From: Sphagnum compactum
Lineage: Eukaryota; Bryophyta; Sphagnopsida; Sphagnales
Direction: 5' to 3'
Assembly: GCA_965153455.1 (NCBI GenBank)
Contig: OZ234500.1
Span: forward strand, 13,844,557-13,908,556
Length of the DNA stretch: 64,000 nt
Shown piece by piece: positions 1-10,193 of this stretch (its first letter is position 1; the number at the start of each line of letters is the position of its first letter). Made by a program: the position numbers and the translations under genes. The notes beneath the pieces are model-generated. The model did no database searches. It was not told where the DNA came from and saw only the letters and a list, made by a program, of their open reading frames with translations.

Positions 1-1692
1 CAACACTGCTTTGACCTACATTGGGCCCATCTAATAGAACATGGGTTGTTTCCCAATGAACATATTGTTTGGTCGGATGGGTGCGCAACATAGTTCAAAT
101 CAAGGAGAACATGGTATCACATAGGCAAGTAACATGGAATATTCCCATGCTTAGTTGTGTTTGAATATCAAAGTAATTCATAAAAACAAATTTGGGAAAT
201 TGGATCATTTTATTGTACATAGTAGAATAGTTGTTTAGTGAAGCAATTTGATTTGTTGATGTTTATTCGAAAATTTGATGTGCAGTTACCAATCATAAAC
301 AAATTTGCTTATTTATTAATTGTGTCAAAGTACTATATGGAAACAAAATTGGGGAAGTGGATCAGTATGTTGTTTACAATAGAAAGTTGTTTAATGAACC
401 CATCTGATTCTGGTATTTGGACTTAGGGTTTTGAAATTTGATGTGCAGGTATTAATAAAAAACAAGTTTGTTTATTTATGTAAACTATGTCAAAGTAGTA
501 TGTGGGAAAAAAATTGGGGAATTGGATCAATCTGTTGTTTATAATAAGAAAGTTGTTTAGTGAATTCATTTGGTTCTGAGTTTTGGATTTAGGGTTTTAA
601 AATTTGATGAGTAGGTACCAATCCAAAACCCAGGATGTGCGGCATTTATGACACAATTGTCGTATGTTATGGTCTTACTTTGGGTCAGGTCATGGGAAGG
701 GAGTACATGATGGCGTTGGGGCACTCCTGAAACAAGAGATTAGGAAAGAACAGTTAAGAATGGATAACAAAAAGCTACAGAATGCAACTGATGTTGTTGG
801 ATTTTGTCAATGAAAACAAACAGAAGAACACATTGCCTACCCTAACGCAAGAAAGATTGTATCTTGGTTCTTTCATTTGGTGAAGCCAGATGATGTAAAT
901 AGGTTTGCTGTCTAGGATTGCAAAAATATCAAGGGGTCACCATCCTTAGCTTCAATGGCTTAAGTTTCTCACATACATGTTATCTCATAAAGTTGTGAAA
1001 GCTCGCGTACTTTTGCTCTGAATGTATGGATGACAATGTCGAGTTTTGTCAAAACAAGTTGCATGTAAAACCCTGGAGATTGCATACATTGGAACCACAC
1101 AATGTAGCAGAGGTAATAAGGATGACTACTTTGATGTCATATAAGTTCATCTAGCATTTTCTATTCACATGGGTTTCATTGTCACCTTTTTTGTGTACTT
1201 TTGTTTCCATTACATGCTCATGAGATCATTAATGACATGGAAGATGGGAGTTCAAAATCAATAGATTCTGATGCAAATAAGGATATTAAAATTGAGGTTA
1301 CAAAGGTTGAGGTTGGCAACAATTTTGCCATCATTGCTAGTGAAATGGAGAATGGGGATCCTTTTTTTGTCATTTTGTGCGATAATCCTTTGCATCGGTG
1401 TGAAATTACATTCACAGATGGTTGGAGTAATATGTGGTACAAGGGTGACATGCTTTTAGGTGGTTTTTGGTATCAATGTTTGCCATGCCAAAAAGGCCAG
1501 AACACTTCATACATGTTATTGACAAATACGTCTTTCGCCTTTGTTTATTTTCATTTGGTGATCAAGGCCAAATTTCCCATGCTCCCAAGTGCCATTTGTA
1601 AAAGCAACCCTAGGTTTTCAATGCCTTCAAATACTAGGGAGAATTTGATATTAGCCCTTGAGGAAAAGGAAATATTTGATCAAAACTCATGA
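1..1692 (+). pseudogene. Broken multi-exon coding relic with SDGC and YFGSGHGKG motifs
   Basis: Pieces of one protein can be read in order across the segment. Frame 1 from base 1 gives a stretch ending HIVWSDGCAT, then a TAG, then FKSRRTWYH. After a probable intron (about 129-614) frame 1 resumes and gives LWSYFGSGHGKGVHDG, then VGALLKQEIRKEQLRMD, up to about 810, followed by stops. A frame-3 block at 1014-1112 reads CSECMDDNVEFCQ and ends at a GTAATA donor. Frame 1 then stays open from before 1201 to a TGA at 1690-1692 and includes IIASEMENGDPFFVILCDNP. From memory, the SDGC plus W-YFG-S-HGKG-DG-G combination occurs in uncharacterised, often multi-copy proteins of plants and animals that may derive from transposons. 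I cannot name the family. The several stops and frame changes mean it is not functional. It is open at the left edge, so the 5' part lies outside the window. Confidence 0.6.
150..640 (+). repeat. Three tandem copies of a ~160-bp unit inside the relic's intron
   Basis: The anchor TGGATCA recurs at 201, 358 and 523, giving spacings of 157 and 165 bp. Each unit also contains GTTGTTTA..TGAA and ends AAATTTGATG(T/A)G(C/T)AG. Copies 2 and 3 are closest and share GGATT/GGACTTAGGGTTTT. The AG at the end of each unit (284-285, 447-448, 613-614) looks like a 3' splice site, so the array repeats a potential acceptor three times. Confidence 0.7.
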
Positions 1693-3191
1693 GTTTATTG
1701 AATTCTGCATAGTCATGATTGTTTTGATTTTGTCCCTAAATTTTTTGACATGGCTTTCAAATTTATATTAATCTTATGGCTACACCAACTATGTTAATTT
1801 TGTATAAGCCATTACAAGTTTTGTCACTTTGAAGTTTGTTGCTTTGATAAAAAAATAAGTCCAATATTTGATAGACTATGTATGGCACATGAAACAATAT
1901 GTGACAAGCTCAATGGGTAAGACATGAGGAGGTGAATTGCCTTTTGTTTGCTTCATGTAAAGTTCAACTAGATTTTTTCCTTCTTTTGCTTAGTACATAC
2001 ATCTGTGAATGTGTTTGAATTGATGAAGTTGTATTGCACCATATTGTGTTTGTAGAAGGGGACATGGAATACTTTGAAGTTGGGGTGATTACCAAAGAGT
2101 GGTCATGGCCAATCTCAAAAGACTTCTAGAGCTAGCAAGCACGAAATTTGGTGAAGCTCCTTCAAGATCAGTTTTAAATCTGTAGTATAGTCTATAAAAT
2201 AGGCTTCAAGTTTTGAATATTTTAATGAATATGTAAGACCTTAAAAAAAATGTAGGTGGAAGGCAAGCCCTCACATACATGGAGGAATTGAAGGATAGGT
2301 TAGGTTCCATATGAAATTAAATTCATTAAATTTACTCCTTGTTATTAATTAGACCAAATTTTTTGTATGTAGGCATTTGTGTAGTTGTGCATTTATGCAT
2401 CACAAGGGGTTTTCATATAATTCCCTATGTGCAATGTGGGAAAGCTCTTAATTAAATCCTTGTTAGAAATCTCTCTTGGTACCAATGTCAAAAGGAAATT
2501 GGTTTATCACAATAGGTGCAATTCCAACAAACATTTGCAAACTTGAACATATGAAGTATATTTGTGTTGAAAAAATACATGTCACAAAATATGAAAAATT
2601 ACAATTATACTTCAAAACTAAGGTTATGGGTGGAGTTTTGTAATGAATTTTTTGGAGGTGAGTGATATTGATGTCTCATCAACTAAATTAAGACCATTTA
2701 GAAGTTTAAAAATTTTGGTTGAAATTCCATTCAAAAAATGTGTTTTTTTGCACTTCTTGAGCAATAAATGCATAATAAACTCTTATTTATGGGGAAAAAC
2801 CATTACCTTAAAAAAAAGGAGAAGATTTTATAGGTCGGCATTGTATTTTCATTTTTTTTGGTTTGGTAATGTGTCATGAACCACAAACATGAAGCCTTAT
2901 GGTCGTTGAAAAGATGTACGTTATATATTTTATGCACATTGATTTTATCCAAATCTTTTCATCTAACCATTGGATCAAACTTAACTTTGATTCAAAATAA
3001 CTTTGAGTTCCAAAACATTGTCATGCACATTTTAAAGTTTTTTTTCTTATGTTTAGGGTTTTCAAAAAATGCCATCAAGATTTCAGTTTACTTCACACCT
3101 ATTAAACTTGTTATGCATCAACTTTTTGGGTGAAAAGTGGTGACAAATGGTTCACTTGTAGTGTGCTTTCACCTTTATGGGGAATCTTGAC
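1693..3191. other. AT-rich intergenic DNA, no gene seen
   Basis: Only short open frames occur, for example 78 and 85 codons at 2643-2879 and 2876-3133 on the plus strand. They have strongly AT-driven composition and no recognisable motif. I see no RNA gene or repeat boundary. The hAT relic's missing C-terminal dimerisation region is not recognisable on the minus strand here. Confidence 0.5.
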
Positions 3192-4460
3192 TCATGTTTC
3201 TCCCACCATTGGAGAGGATCTTTGATTTCCTTCAAGTCCATATGACACCTTCTGAAATCCAATAATTCTTTGGTTATAATTTCCTTTGTTTTTTTTGTGT
3301 TGCTTTTTCGTCATGTGACAAATATCTAGTCCACAGTCCTGATCTACAGAACCAGAATTGCCACCATCTACAATTGGATGTAAGTGGTTATACGACTTGA
3401 CCAACATGGGATACAAGGTTTTCCTATCATATTATTTTACAATAGACACCCCTTATTCCTTGCCAACATATGAAGAAACAAGACGAAGGTTCTTGAACCT
3501 TGGATCACACATCAAAGCCAACATGTTATGTGCGTTCTTTTCATCATATGTTCTCATAAATAAAAGGAAGGAATCCAAAACCCCAAACACCTTTGATTTA
3601 ATGTTGGAGGCAAAACTTGTTAATTCAAAAAAGATTCTTAAGTCATCATCCATAAGGAACTCAAAAAAAGGTCTCACATTAATTTTCGGCTTTAAAACTC
3701 ATAGCGATTGCAAAATTTAGAGCATCAAACAACAACCAATGACCAGTAGATTGGTTCAGCACATAAGCAATAACAGGGCTCAAATAATCCATTATTGTTT
3801 GACAAATGAACCAAGTAGTAGGAGGATGAACCTGGCCAAAAACTAGGATTGCAGTTTGTCTGTTGTAACACATTATGATAGCCCCACAAAATAGAAGAGT
3901 TTCTTGGAATAGTATCACCCTACTGGCAAATTTGCAAAATAAAAATAAAAATTACTTAGTTCAAATTTGGAAAAATGTTTCAGCAATTTTTAAAAAAATG
4001 GTACAAAAAGTAATTACTTAGTTTTTACAAGAATATTCAAATTCCCACATCAATACAAGCCTTGGACCATTCTTGTTTCCATTTTCCAATTTTTTAAAGC
4101 CATGTTATACATTTATGAATATTAGATTTCATTGACTTGATAGAAATGAACTTCAGATTCTTGCATACTTTCTCTTCAGTTGTAGCATATTGACAAGATT
4201 TGGAGAAAACATGCAAAAAACATGTTCCATTGAAACTTTCTTCCAATCCCACGATATCACAATTGACTAATGTTTTAAGAGCCATGGTCATGGCATTTCA
4301 AGTTCGCACACTCACCTTTCACATAAGCGATGATTTTTTTCCTTAGGTTATAAGAATTTAGAAGTTTGTTCAAGTTCCTGGCCAAAGCTTGACATGTTAT
4401 TTTTGTTGTTGTTAAGGGATGGTAGAAGTGAAATTTAATTCTTGCACAATTATTCCACAC
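3192..4460 (-). pseudogene. hAT-superfamily transposase relic
   Basis: On the minus strand successive blocks of one protein can be read downstream from 4460. The first includes NLRKKIIAYVKGECANL (4460-4275). After a frame change comes ALKTLVNCDIVGLEESFNG, then CQYATTEEKVCKNLKFISIK (4291-4094). Next is a short block with QEWSKACIDVG near 4050, a probable intron, and VILFQETLLFCGAIIMCYN with GHWLLFDALNFAIAMS (3918-3679). The last blocks read KNAHNMLALMCDPRFKNLRL (3677-3453) and LYPMLVKSYNHLHPIVDGG (3416-3192). The AYVKDEG-like motif, the CFGH-like region (here CFLHVF), the LALM-DPRFK block and the order match plant hAT-type transposases as I know them. At least three frame breaks and several stops make it inactive. 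The N-terminal BED zinc finger and the C-terminal dimerisation domain are not recognisable. Confidence 0.75.
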
Positions 4461-5480
4461 GATTCTAATAACAGATTTGCACTACACATGCATACATTCA
4501 CTATTTCTGCTTTGTTTTTCAACACACCTAACACTGCCATTCATTAAAACATCAAATTCATGGTTAATTCATATAACCATAAGTTGCATTTCAAAATATG
4601 ATGAAAAAACCCCAGAAACAAGATTACAATTCATTTCATCATATTTTCATACTACTAAAAATTCACACAACGATATAAACATAGAATTCATTATAGAAGT
4701 CTGTGCTTATCTATATTATTGAAAACATGAATCAAAATTGTAGCAGAATCCCATGGTTTGTTGAAAAAAAATCCAAACAATAATTAAAATTTGTGGTATA
4801 TCAAAATAGAATCTATGATTTTCTACTATAAGTACGTCCAACTCCTCTTATTCTTTCCCAAAATTGTGTTAAAAAAATCCCCCCTGTTTTCCAAAACTCT
4901 CTCCTTTTGGACTATCCCAAGTCACATCACCATGATTCAAAACCAACAAGAATTCACACTTCAAATTTCAAAGCAAGTAGAATCTTCACAAATTGTTCCT
5001 TTGCTTCTACCATTCAAAAATGCTTCCACTTAATGCTTCCAATGCTACAAAAAGAATTTAATTGGTCAAGTAATGAAAAAGATATGTGTTGTTTTGTGTA
5101 AAGGGGTTCATGTTTAGTGATAGACATGTTAAAACAATTTTGGATTTAGTCGTTGCTTTGTTGCCTTTGGAGTACAAATAACTCTTGTAAATCCCTAATT
5201 GGCACATGTTTTCAAATCATTCAAAAATAGACTAAAAATGAAAAAGATATGGGGTTTGAAACTAGATGGGTTTAGAGCTTTTTCTTCAAAAAGTTTAAGA
5301 CAAAATATCATTTGTCCTTTCCCTCCTTTTCTTATGTTTTTTTCCTTGTTCCTTTGCTTTTAATGTTTACAAAACAATTGTAATCTTCCATTTTACACTT
5401 CCAATGACATAAAAATTATTCAATTTGGTTAAAAAATGAAAAAAATATTGAAGAATGTTCAATGGTAGGCTTGTGTTCAA
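4461..5480. repeat. AT-rich flank with a diverged local duplication
   Basis: The stretch around 4990-5095 (TTGTTCCTTTGCTTCTACC ... GAATTTAATTGGTCAAGTAA ... GAAAAAGATATG) recurs in diverged form around 5340-5455 (TTGTTCCTTTGCTTTTAATG ... ATTCAATTTGGTTAAAAAATG). It therefore appears to be a repeat unit of roughly 360 bp present twice. No coding capacity is recognised. Confidence 0.4.
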
Positions 5481-6060
5481 TGTTGGGTGGTTTTACTTAT
5501 CTAGTACCCAATTACTAACTACTAGAACAAGTATTATGTATAATAATTAACTAACTTAGTCTAGACCTACTAATTGTTTAAAGTAATAATAGCCAATAAG
5601 TAATAATAATAACCATGAGGGAAAGGTGAAAAGAACCCTAAGAATTTAAAATATTTAATCAGATTGTAATATGATCCTAGCTTAGGCTAGTAATTGCTAG
5701 TTAGCCTATTAATTAATGTAGCATACATGGTGCTTAGGCTTGGCTAAAGTAGGGCTAACCACCAAAGGTTAATTAAATGTTTTATGTGGCACTTAGGGTA
5801 GGCTTAAGGTTAAACCATGAGGCACTTGGGCTAGGCCTAAAAAACCTAGGTCATGCCATGCGGCACCTAATTAGCCATGCCTAAACCTATGGCATGCCAT
5901 GTGTGAAACATAGGTAGCCTTAGAAATAGGCCAAGTGACCTAAATTAAGCCAAGATTTAAATGGCATGGTGTCTAGGCTAGGTGTATATAACCTAGGCCA
6001 CATGGTGCCTAGGCCTAGGCTAAGCCCTAGATCTATGATGTAAGCTTTCTATTAGTGAAG
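5481..6060. repeat. Cryptically repetitive tract rich in TAGGC and CATGGC words
   Basis: The words CTTAGGCT, CTAGGCC, CCTAGG, GGCACCTA and CATGCCATG/GCATGGTG recur many times in irregular spacing between about 5680 and 6030, including the self-complementary CCTAGGCCTAGG near 6007-6018. No fixed period is visible, so this is cryptic simplicity and not a clean tandem array. No gene is seen. Confidence 0.5.
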
Positions 6061-6393
6061 TTCTTGCATAGGTTTAGTCCGATACCAAGCTTTCTACTAG
6101 CCTATTAGATTGTATTGACGTTTGGTATCATGAGCCTTGTATTGAACTTTCAGTTTCTTAAAAACCTATACCTAAATGACCATGTTATTATCTACATAGG
6201 TTATTAATCCTAAAACACTAAACTTTGTTACTATAGAAATGAAAACTAAAAAAATCAAAGGAACTGGGGTGCATATTTGATACTATTGGAAATATATCAT
6301 CAATTGAAACTGATTGGAGGACAAATATATAAGACCTGACCATCAGAAGGATTTTCAGTGAATGTATACAATTAAATAAAGTGGAGGGAGTTC

Positions 6394-6427
6394 GCCCCTA
6401 AAGCCATTTGGAAATGGCTTTAGGGGC
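6394..6427. repeat. Perfect 16-bp inverted repeat with 2-nt loop
   Basis: GCCCCTAAAGCCATTT at 6394-6409 is followed by GG and then its exact reverse complement at 6412-6427. The stem would form a very tight hairpin. It lies in intergenic DNA about 2.4 kb upstream of XTH gene 1. Confidence 0.85.
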
Positions 6428-8550
6428 TAATTTATTTCCAAGGACTTACATGTGCTTTGAACAGCTACTTGCCCAAAACATTATGTAATAATAATACTAA
6501 TATTTACTGAGGAAACCAACAATTCTGCCAACTGTTCCTAGACTGCCAAGGAAGGTAGATGTTTACTTAGATTCGAACAATGCCTGCCTACTGCACCCAG
6601 GCATTGGTGCCAAAAAAGAAATTTCCTTCACAGCGCATCAACCACCCTGGAATAACCATAAAAACATCAGATACACTCAATTTTCTCAGATCTCCAGTTT
6701 TATTTAAGTGTGGACCTAGAACTAGGATTTCTTTTTTGGGAAAAAAAGTGACTCGAACAGGGGGTTAACTGCAGTTAACTAGCAGTTAATCCCTGATTCC
6801 TGTCAGGGTTAATAAGAACCGGATGTAAATGGGACTGATTTTCAAAACCCTAACTGAAACTGTTTTTGAAGAACTTGACCTGGGACTGGATTCCTGGTTC
6901 CATTTATGTGAGGATCTGGAACCAAGTCGGTTCTAGTTTGCTTTTAACTAACTAGAACTGGAGGTTCTTCATAAAAGTAAAGAATCTGCCAACACTGGTA
7001 TATATATCAAGAGAGATCGTTTAAAATGAAACGAAAAAAAAAATTCTTTCTGTGTATCTTCTTGTCTTCTCAAAGGATCAGAATAGTTTGTGAAGAAGAC
7101 CAACTCGTTCAGCATCCCGCAACCCACAAAAACTAAATAACATTGTGTCTTCAATTGAATGTGTTTGCTGTTTAAGTGTAATAGACCAAATACAGTAGCG
7201 AGACAACAGGACACAGATGACATAGCAATGAGGCCCTGGTGTGGTGTCTCAAAATAGGTAAGTGGCTCTCAGTGGGATTAAATATTTTCAGTAGGGAATT
7301 TTGACTTTTGCGAGTTGTCGAACATCATATTAAAGGTAGGTAAGGAATTTGGGGGAAACTCAGCACTTTCGTTGCAATGTCTAGCATTCTTGATACATAT
7401 ATATATGGATATTGAGGCGATAAGGAGTTCATGAACAGGTATAGGTTGTGGCTTACAAGCTCCTATGAATATGATCTTCCATCTACTACTCACAGTATAT
7501 CCTCGTCCGTCCCACTAATAAAAGATAAATGCAGGTTTACATCACAGCGGGTGTTAACTCGCGGGTGTTAACTAGAGCAATTTTCTCTAGCACCTGGACT
7601 ATATTTGAATCCGGAATGAACTCGAAGTTGTATTTCAATTTTAATCACCGGGGACAAAGCTAATGTCCCTGTCCATCCTCCCCGGAACATTTAATTCTTG
7701 CCGCAACAACATCGAGACTTTCTCGACTGTAAACTAAACTTTTATAGTTGCAATTATATTTCTCTCATTTGTTAGACCTGAGGTAGGTACTAATTTCCAT
7801 TACTCTTCTGCTCACGTACATCTCGGGCCTGAAATGATTGTGAATTAACCATTATGATTAAACAGCGGATCTAAAGGAGATGCAGCTCATACAAAACTGC
7901 TACAAACTTGCTTGCAGACAAGTGTTTCAAGAGAGATAAAGCATCAGTAGTAGTAGTAGTAAGCACTAGTAGTTAACAGTTTTATTACAAGTTCAAACTT
8001 CAGCCTCATTTTTTTTTCCGGTCTCTCTTTGTGCCAAAAAAATAGATACAAAAAAATAGCTAAATGAGCATTTTCCCAGCATATATAGCGTAGACAACGA
8101 ATCAGAGAAGAAATGGGCGGTAAAACAAGAAATTGAAAAACGAAATGCAGATTGTAGGGCACAAAAAAATTTAGGTAACGTCATATCAAAGCTAGTGCCT
8201 GGACTGATTAGTTCTACTCTGATATTCGTCATCTAATATCACTAGGATTTGACCTAACCCCGCTCCGCGAGTTTCGGGTGGCAAAGGATTACACATTTAT
8301 GTGATGCGGCAAGTAAAATTGTAGAGCTTGCATCAAGGTACATGATAGGTAATTGTAGATATTAGTAACAGGCTATCTCAATTCTTTCGCGGAACTTCGT
8401 TGCGATTCGGGAATCTGGTGAGGAAAGCGACGAAAGCCAGCTGCTCTGACGTGTGAAGCGCCCCCGGGCCCCCGCGAGCTGCTTTCTCATTCACGCATTC
8501 GTTCCTACCGCGTGCTTTCCAAAGGCTCCCTCCCACCTACGCCAAATTCT
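6428..8550. other. Intergenic DNA upstream of XTH gene 1
   Basis: No gene is recognised. Short features seen are a 16-bp perfect palindrome GTTAACTGCAGTTAAC at 6764-6779 and a directly repeated GCGGGTGTTAACT at 7547-7559 and 7561-7573. Base composition rises from AT-rich to mixed towards the gene, and the last 150 bp before the TATA box are GC-rich. Confidence 0.5.
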
Positions 8551-8554
8551 CCTT

Positions 8555-8563
8555 GATATAAAG
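8555..8563 (+). promoter_or_regulatory. Probable TATA box of XTH gene 1
   Basis: GATATAAAG lies 265-270 bp before the start codon. A transcription start about 30 bp downstream would give a leader of roughly 235 nt. I find no ATG between that point and 8827, which supports both the promoter assignment and the chosen start codon. Confidence 0.55.
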
Positions 8564-8826
8564 GCACTCCAGCTGCTCCCAAGAGCATTGCAAGGTTTCT
8601 GGAGAACCCCTCCGCTTGAACCCTAGCTTTGATCAGAGCACTTCAACTCTAAATAGATTCTACATTGATTGCAACTCGAGTACTACTCACTAGCTAGTTG
8701 AAGCTGATTCAGCAGTTATTTCTGATCGCTTGTATTGAAAGACCGCAGAATTTTTGTTGCAATTGTAGTCGCTGCATATTCTGAAGCGGGGGCCAGGTAA
8801 TTTGGATTTTCATAGACATCGCTAGG

Positions 8827-10193
8827 ATGGGTCGATTCGGAGGAGCCGTGCTATCGATCGCCTTTGGAGCCGTGTGTGTGACGATGTTGGCAGGAACAGC
8901 CAGTGGACAAAGTTTCTTCCAGTATTATCAGACTACCACGGGTCCCTCTAATTTTATCTTATCTAACGGGAGCGCGGTTGCACAGCTGATTCTCGACCAG
9001 GCCGCCGGTGAGCTTCCTTGAAAAGTTTTTGGTACTGAGTGGCGCAAGAATTTTCGATGAGCTAGTTCTTGTAGAGTCTAGCCTAATAGCATTCTGAGTC
9101 CTGACGGGATTGTCTGAATATTCACGAGTTGTGACGTAGAAGCTGATCATGAATCGATAGCTAAGTTATATGTGGGTTGTAATTTGCAGCATCGGGATTC
9201 TCCTCGAAGAGCGAATATCTTTTTGGGACATTTTCAATGAATATTAAGCTTGTCCCCGGTGATTCGTGCGGCACTGTCGCGACGTTTTACGTAAGCTTGT
9301 CCACTTCAGAATCTCTCTACCATAGTATGCCTCTTGCGAGTTCCTTAGTAGGCAAGGGTCCGATCCTAGCTGTGCAGATTAGAAAATTCTGCCGTATCTT
9401 CGTCAATCTCTCTGATGAGAACTGCACCTGGATTATGCGCAGATGACATCTTCAGGATCAACACACGATGAAATCGACTTAGAGTTTCTCGGAAATGTAA
9501 GCGGACAACCTTACCTCCTCCAGACGAACGTGTTTGCCCATGGGGTCGGAGGTCGTGAGCAGCGCGTCAAGTTGTGGTTCGATCCGACTGCGGATTTCCA
9601 CTTGTACACCATCCAGTGGACCCAGAATTTGATCACGTATGTTTAACCAGCTTTGGCCGCCGCGTAATGTATTCTCTAACATTGTGGTTATTGGTCAAAT
9701 GTTTTGAGTCCTGACCAATAAGTTTTTGGACACGTCTTTCTATCGAGACCTGCAGCTGATGCGATGTTTGATTTTGATGCGGGTCGTGTGCAGGATTTTC
9801 GTCGACAATGTCGCCATCCGCGAATTCAAGAATGTCTTCGCTCAGACCGGAGTCCCCTACCTCAATAATCAGTCGATGGTAATAATCGGCAGCTTGTGGG
9901 ACGGAGACTCGTGGGCGTGTCAGGGTGGAAGCATTAAGCTCAACTGGCTTGATGCGCCGTTTATCGCGTCCTACAGTGGCTTCAACCTCATCAAAGGCTG
10001 TGCAGTCCCGCCTAACACAATCGCAGGCTGCAAGAACAGTGCTACTGCTAAATACACTGTCGCTCCCAATGTACAAGCGCATCGAAATAATCAGATGATT
10101 ATTGTGAAGAAGAAGTACTTGGGGTATAACTATTGCACTGACAAGAGCCGCTACCCCACCACACCACCTGAATGTGCATATAACATCATTTGA
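8827..10193 (+). CDS. Xyloglucan endotransglucosylase/hydrolase (XTH), gene 1 of 3
   Basis: Secreted GH16 enzyme expected to cleave xyloglucan and transfer the cut end to another chain or to water, in the cell wall. Exons: 8827-9007, 9190-9290, 9443-9636 and 9794-10193, with GT-AG introns of 182, 152 and 157 bp in phases 1, 0 and 2. The product is 291 residues, the usual XTH length. The start ATG has A at -3 and G at +4 and is followed by a hydrophobic signal peptide (about 1-27, ending TASG). Residues 102-111 are [10 protein letters not shown], with nucleophile E104 and acid/base E108 intact. The usual F between them is L107. The sequon N112-V-S follows directly. [18 protein letters not shown] and a C-terminal [16 protein letters not shown] also fit XTH. 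The C-terminal domain lacks the WW seen in genes 2 and 3. The intron positions match the other two genes. Confidence 0.93.

Noticed and set aside
1218-1451. Minus-strand frame opposite the first relic
   Set aside because: The plus-strand reading gives protein-like text that continues the other blocks of the same relic, so the minus frame is a shadow.
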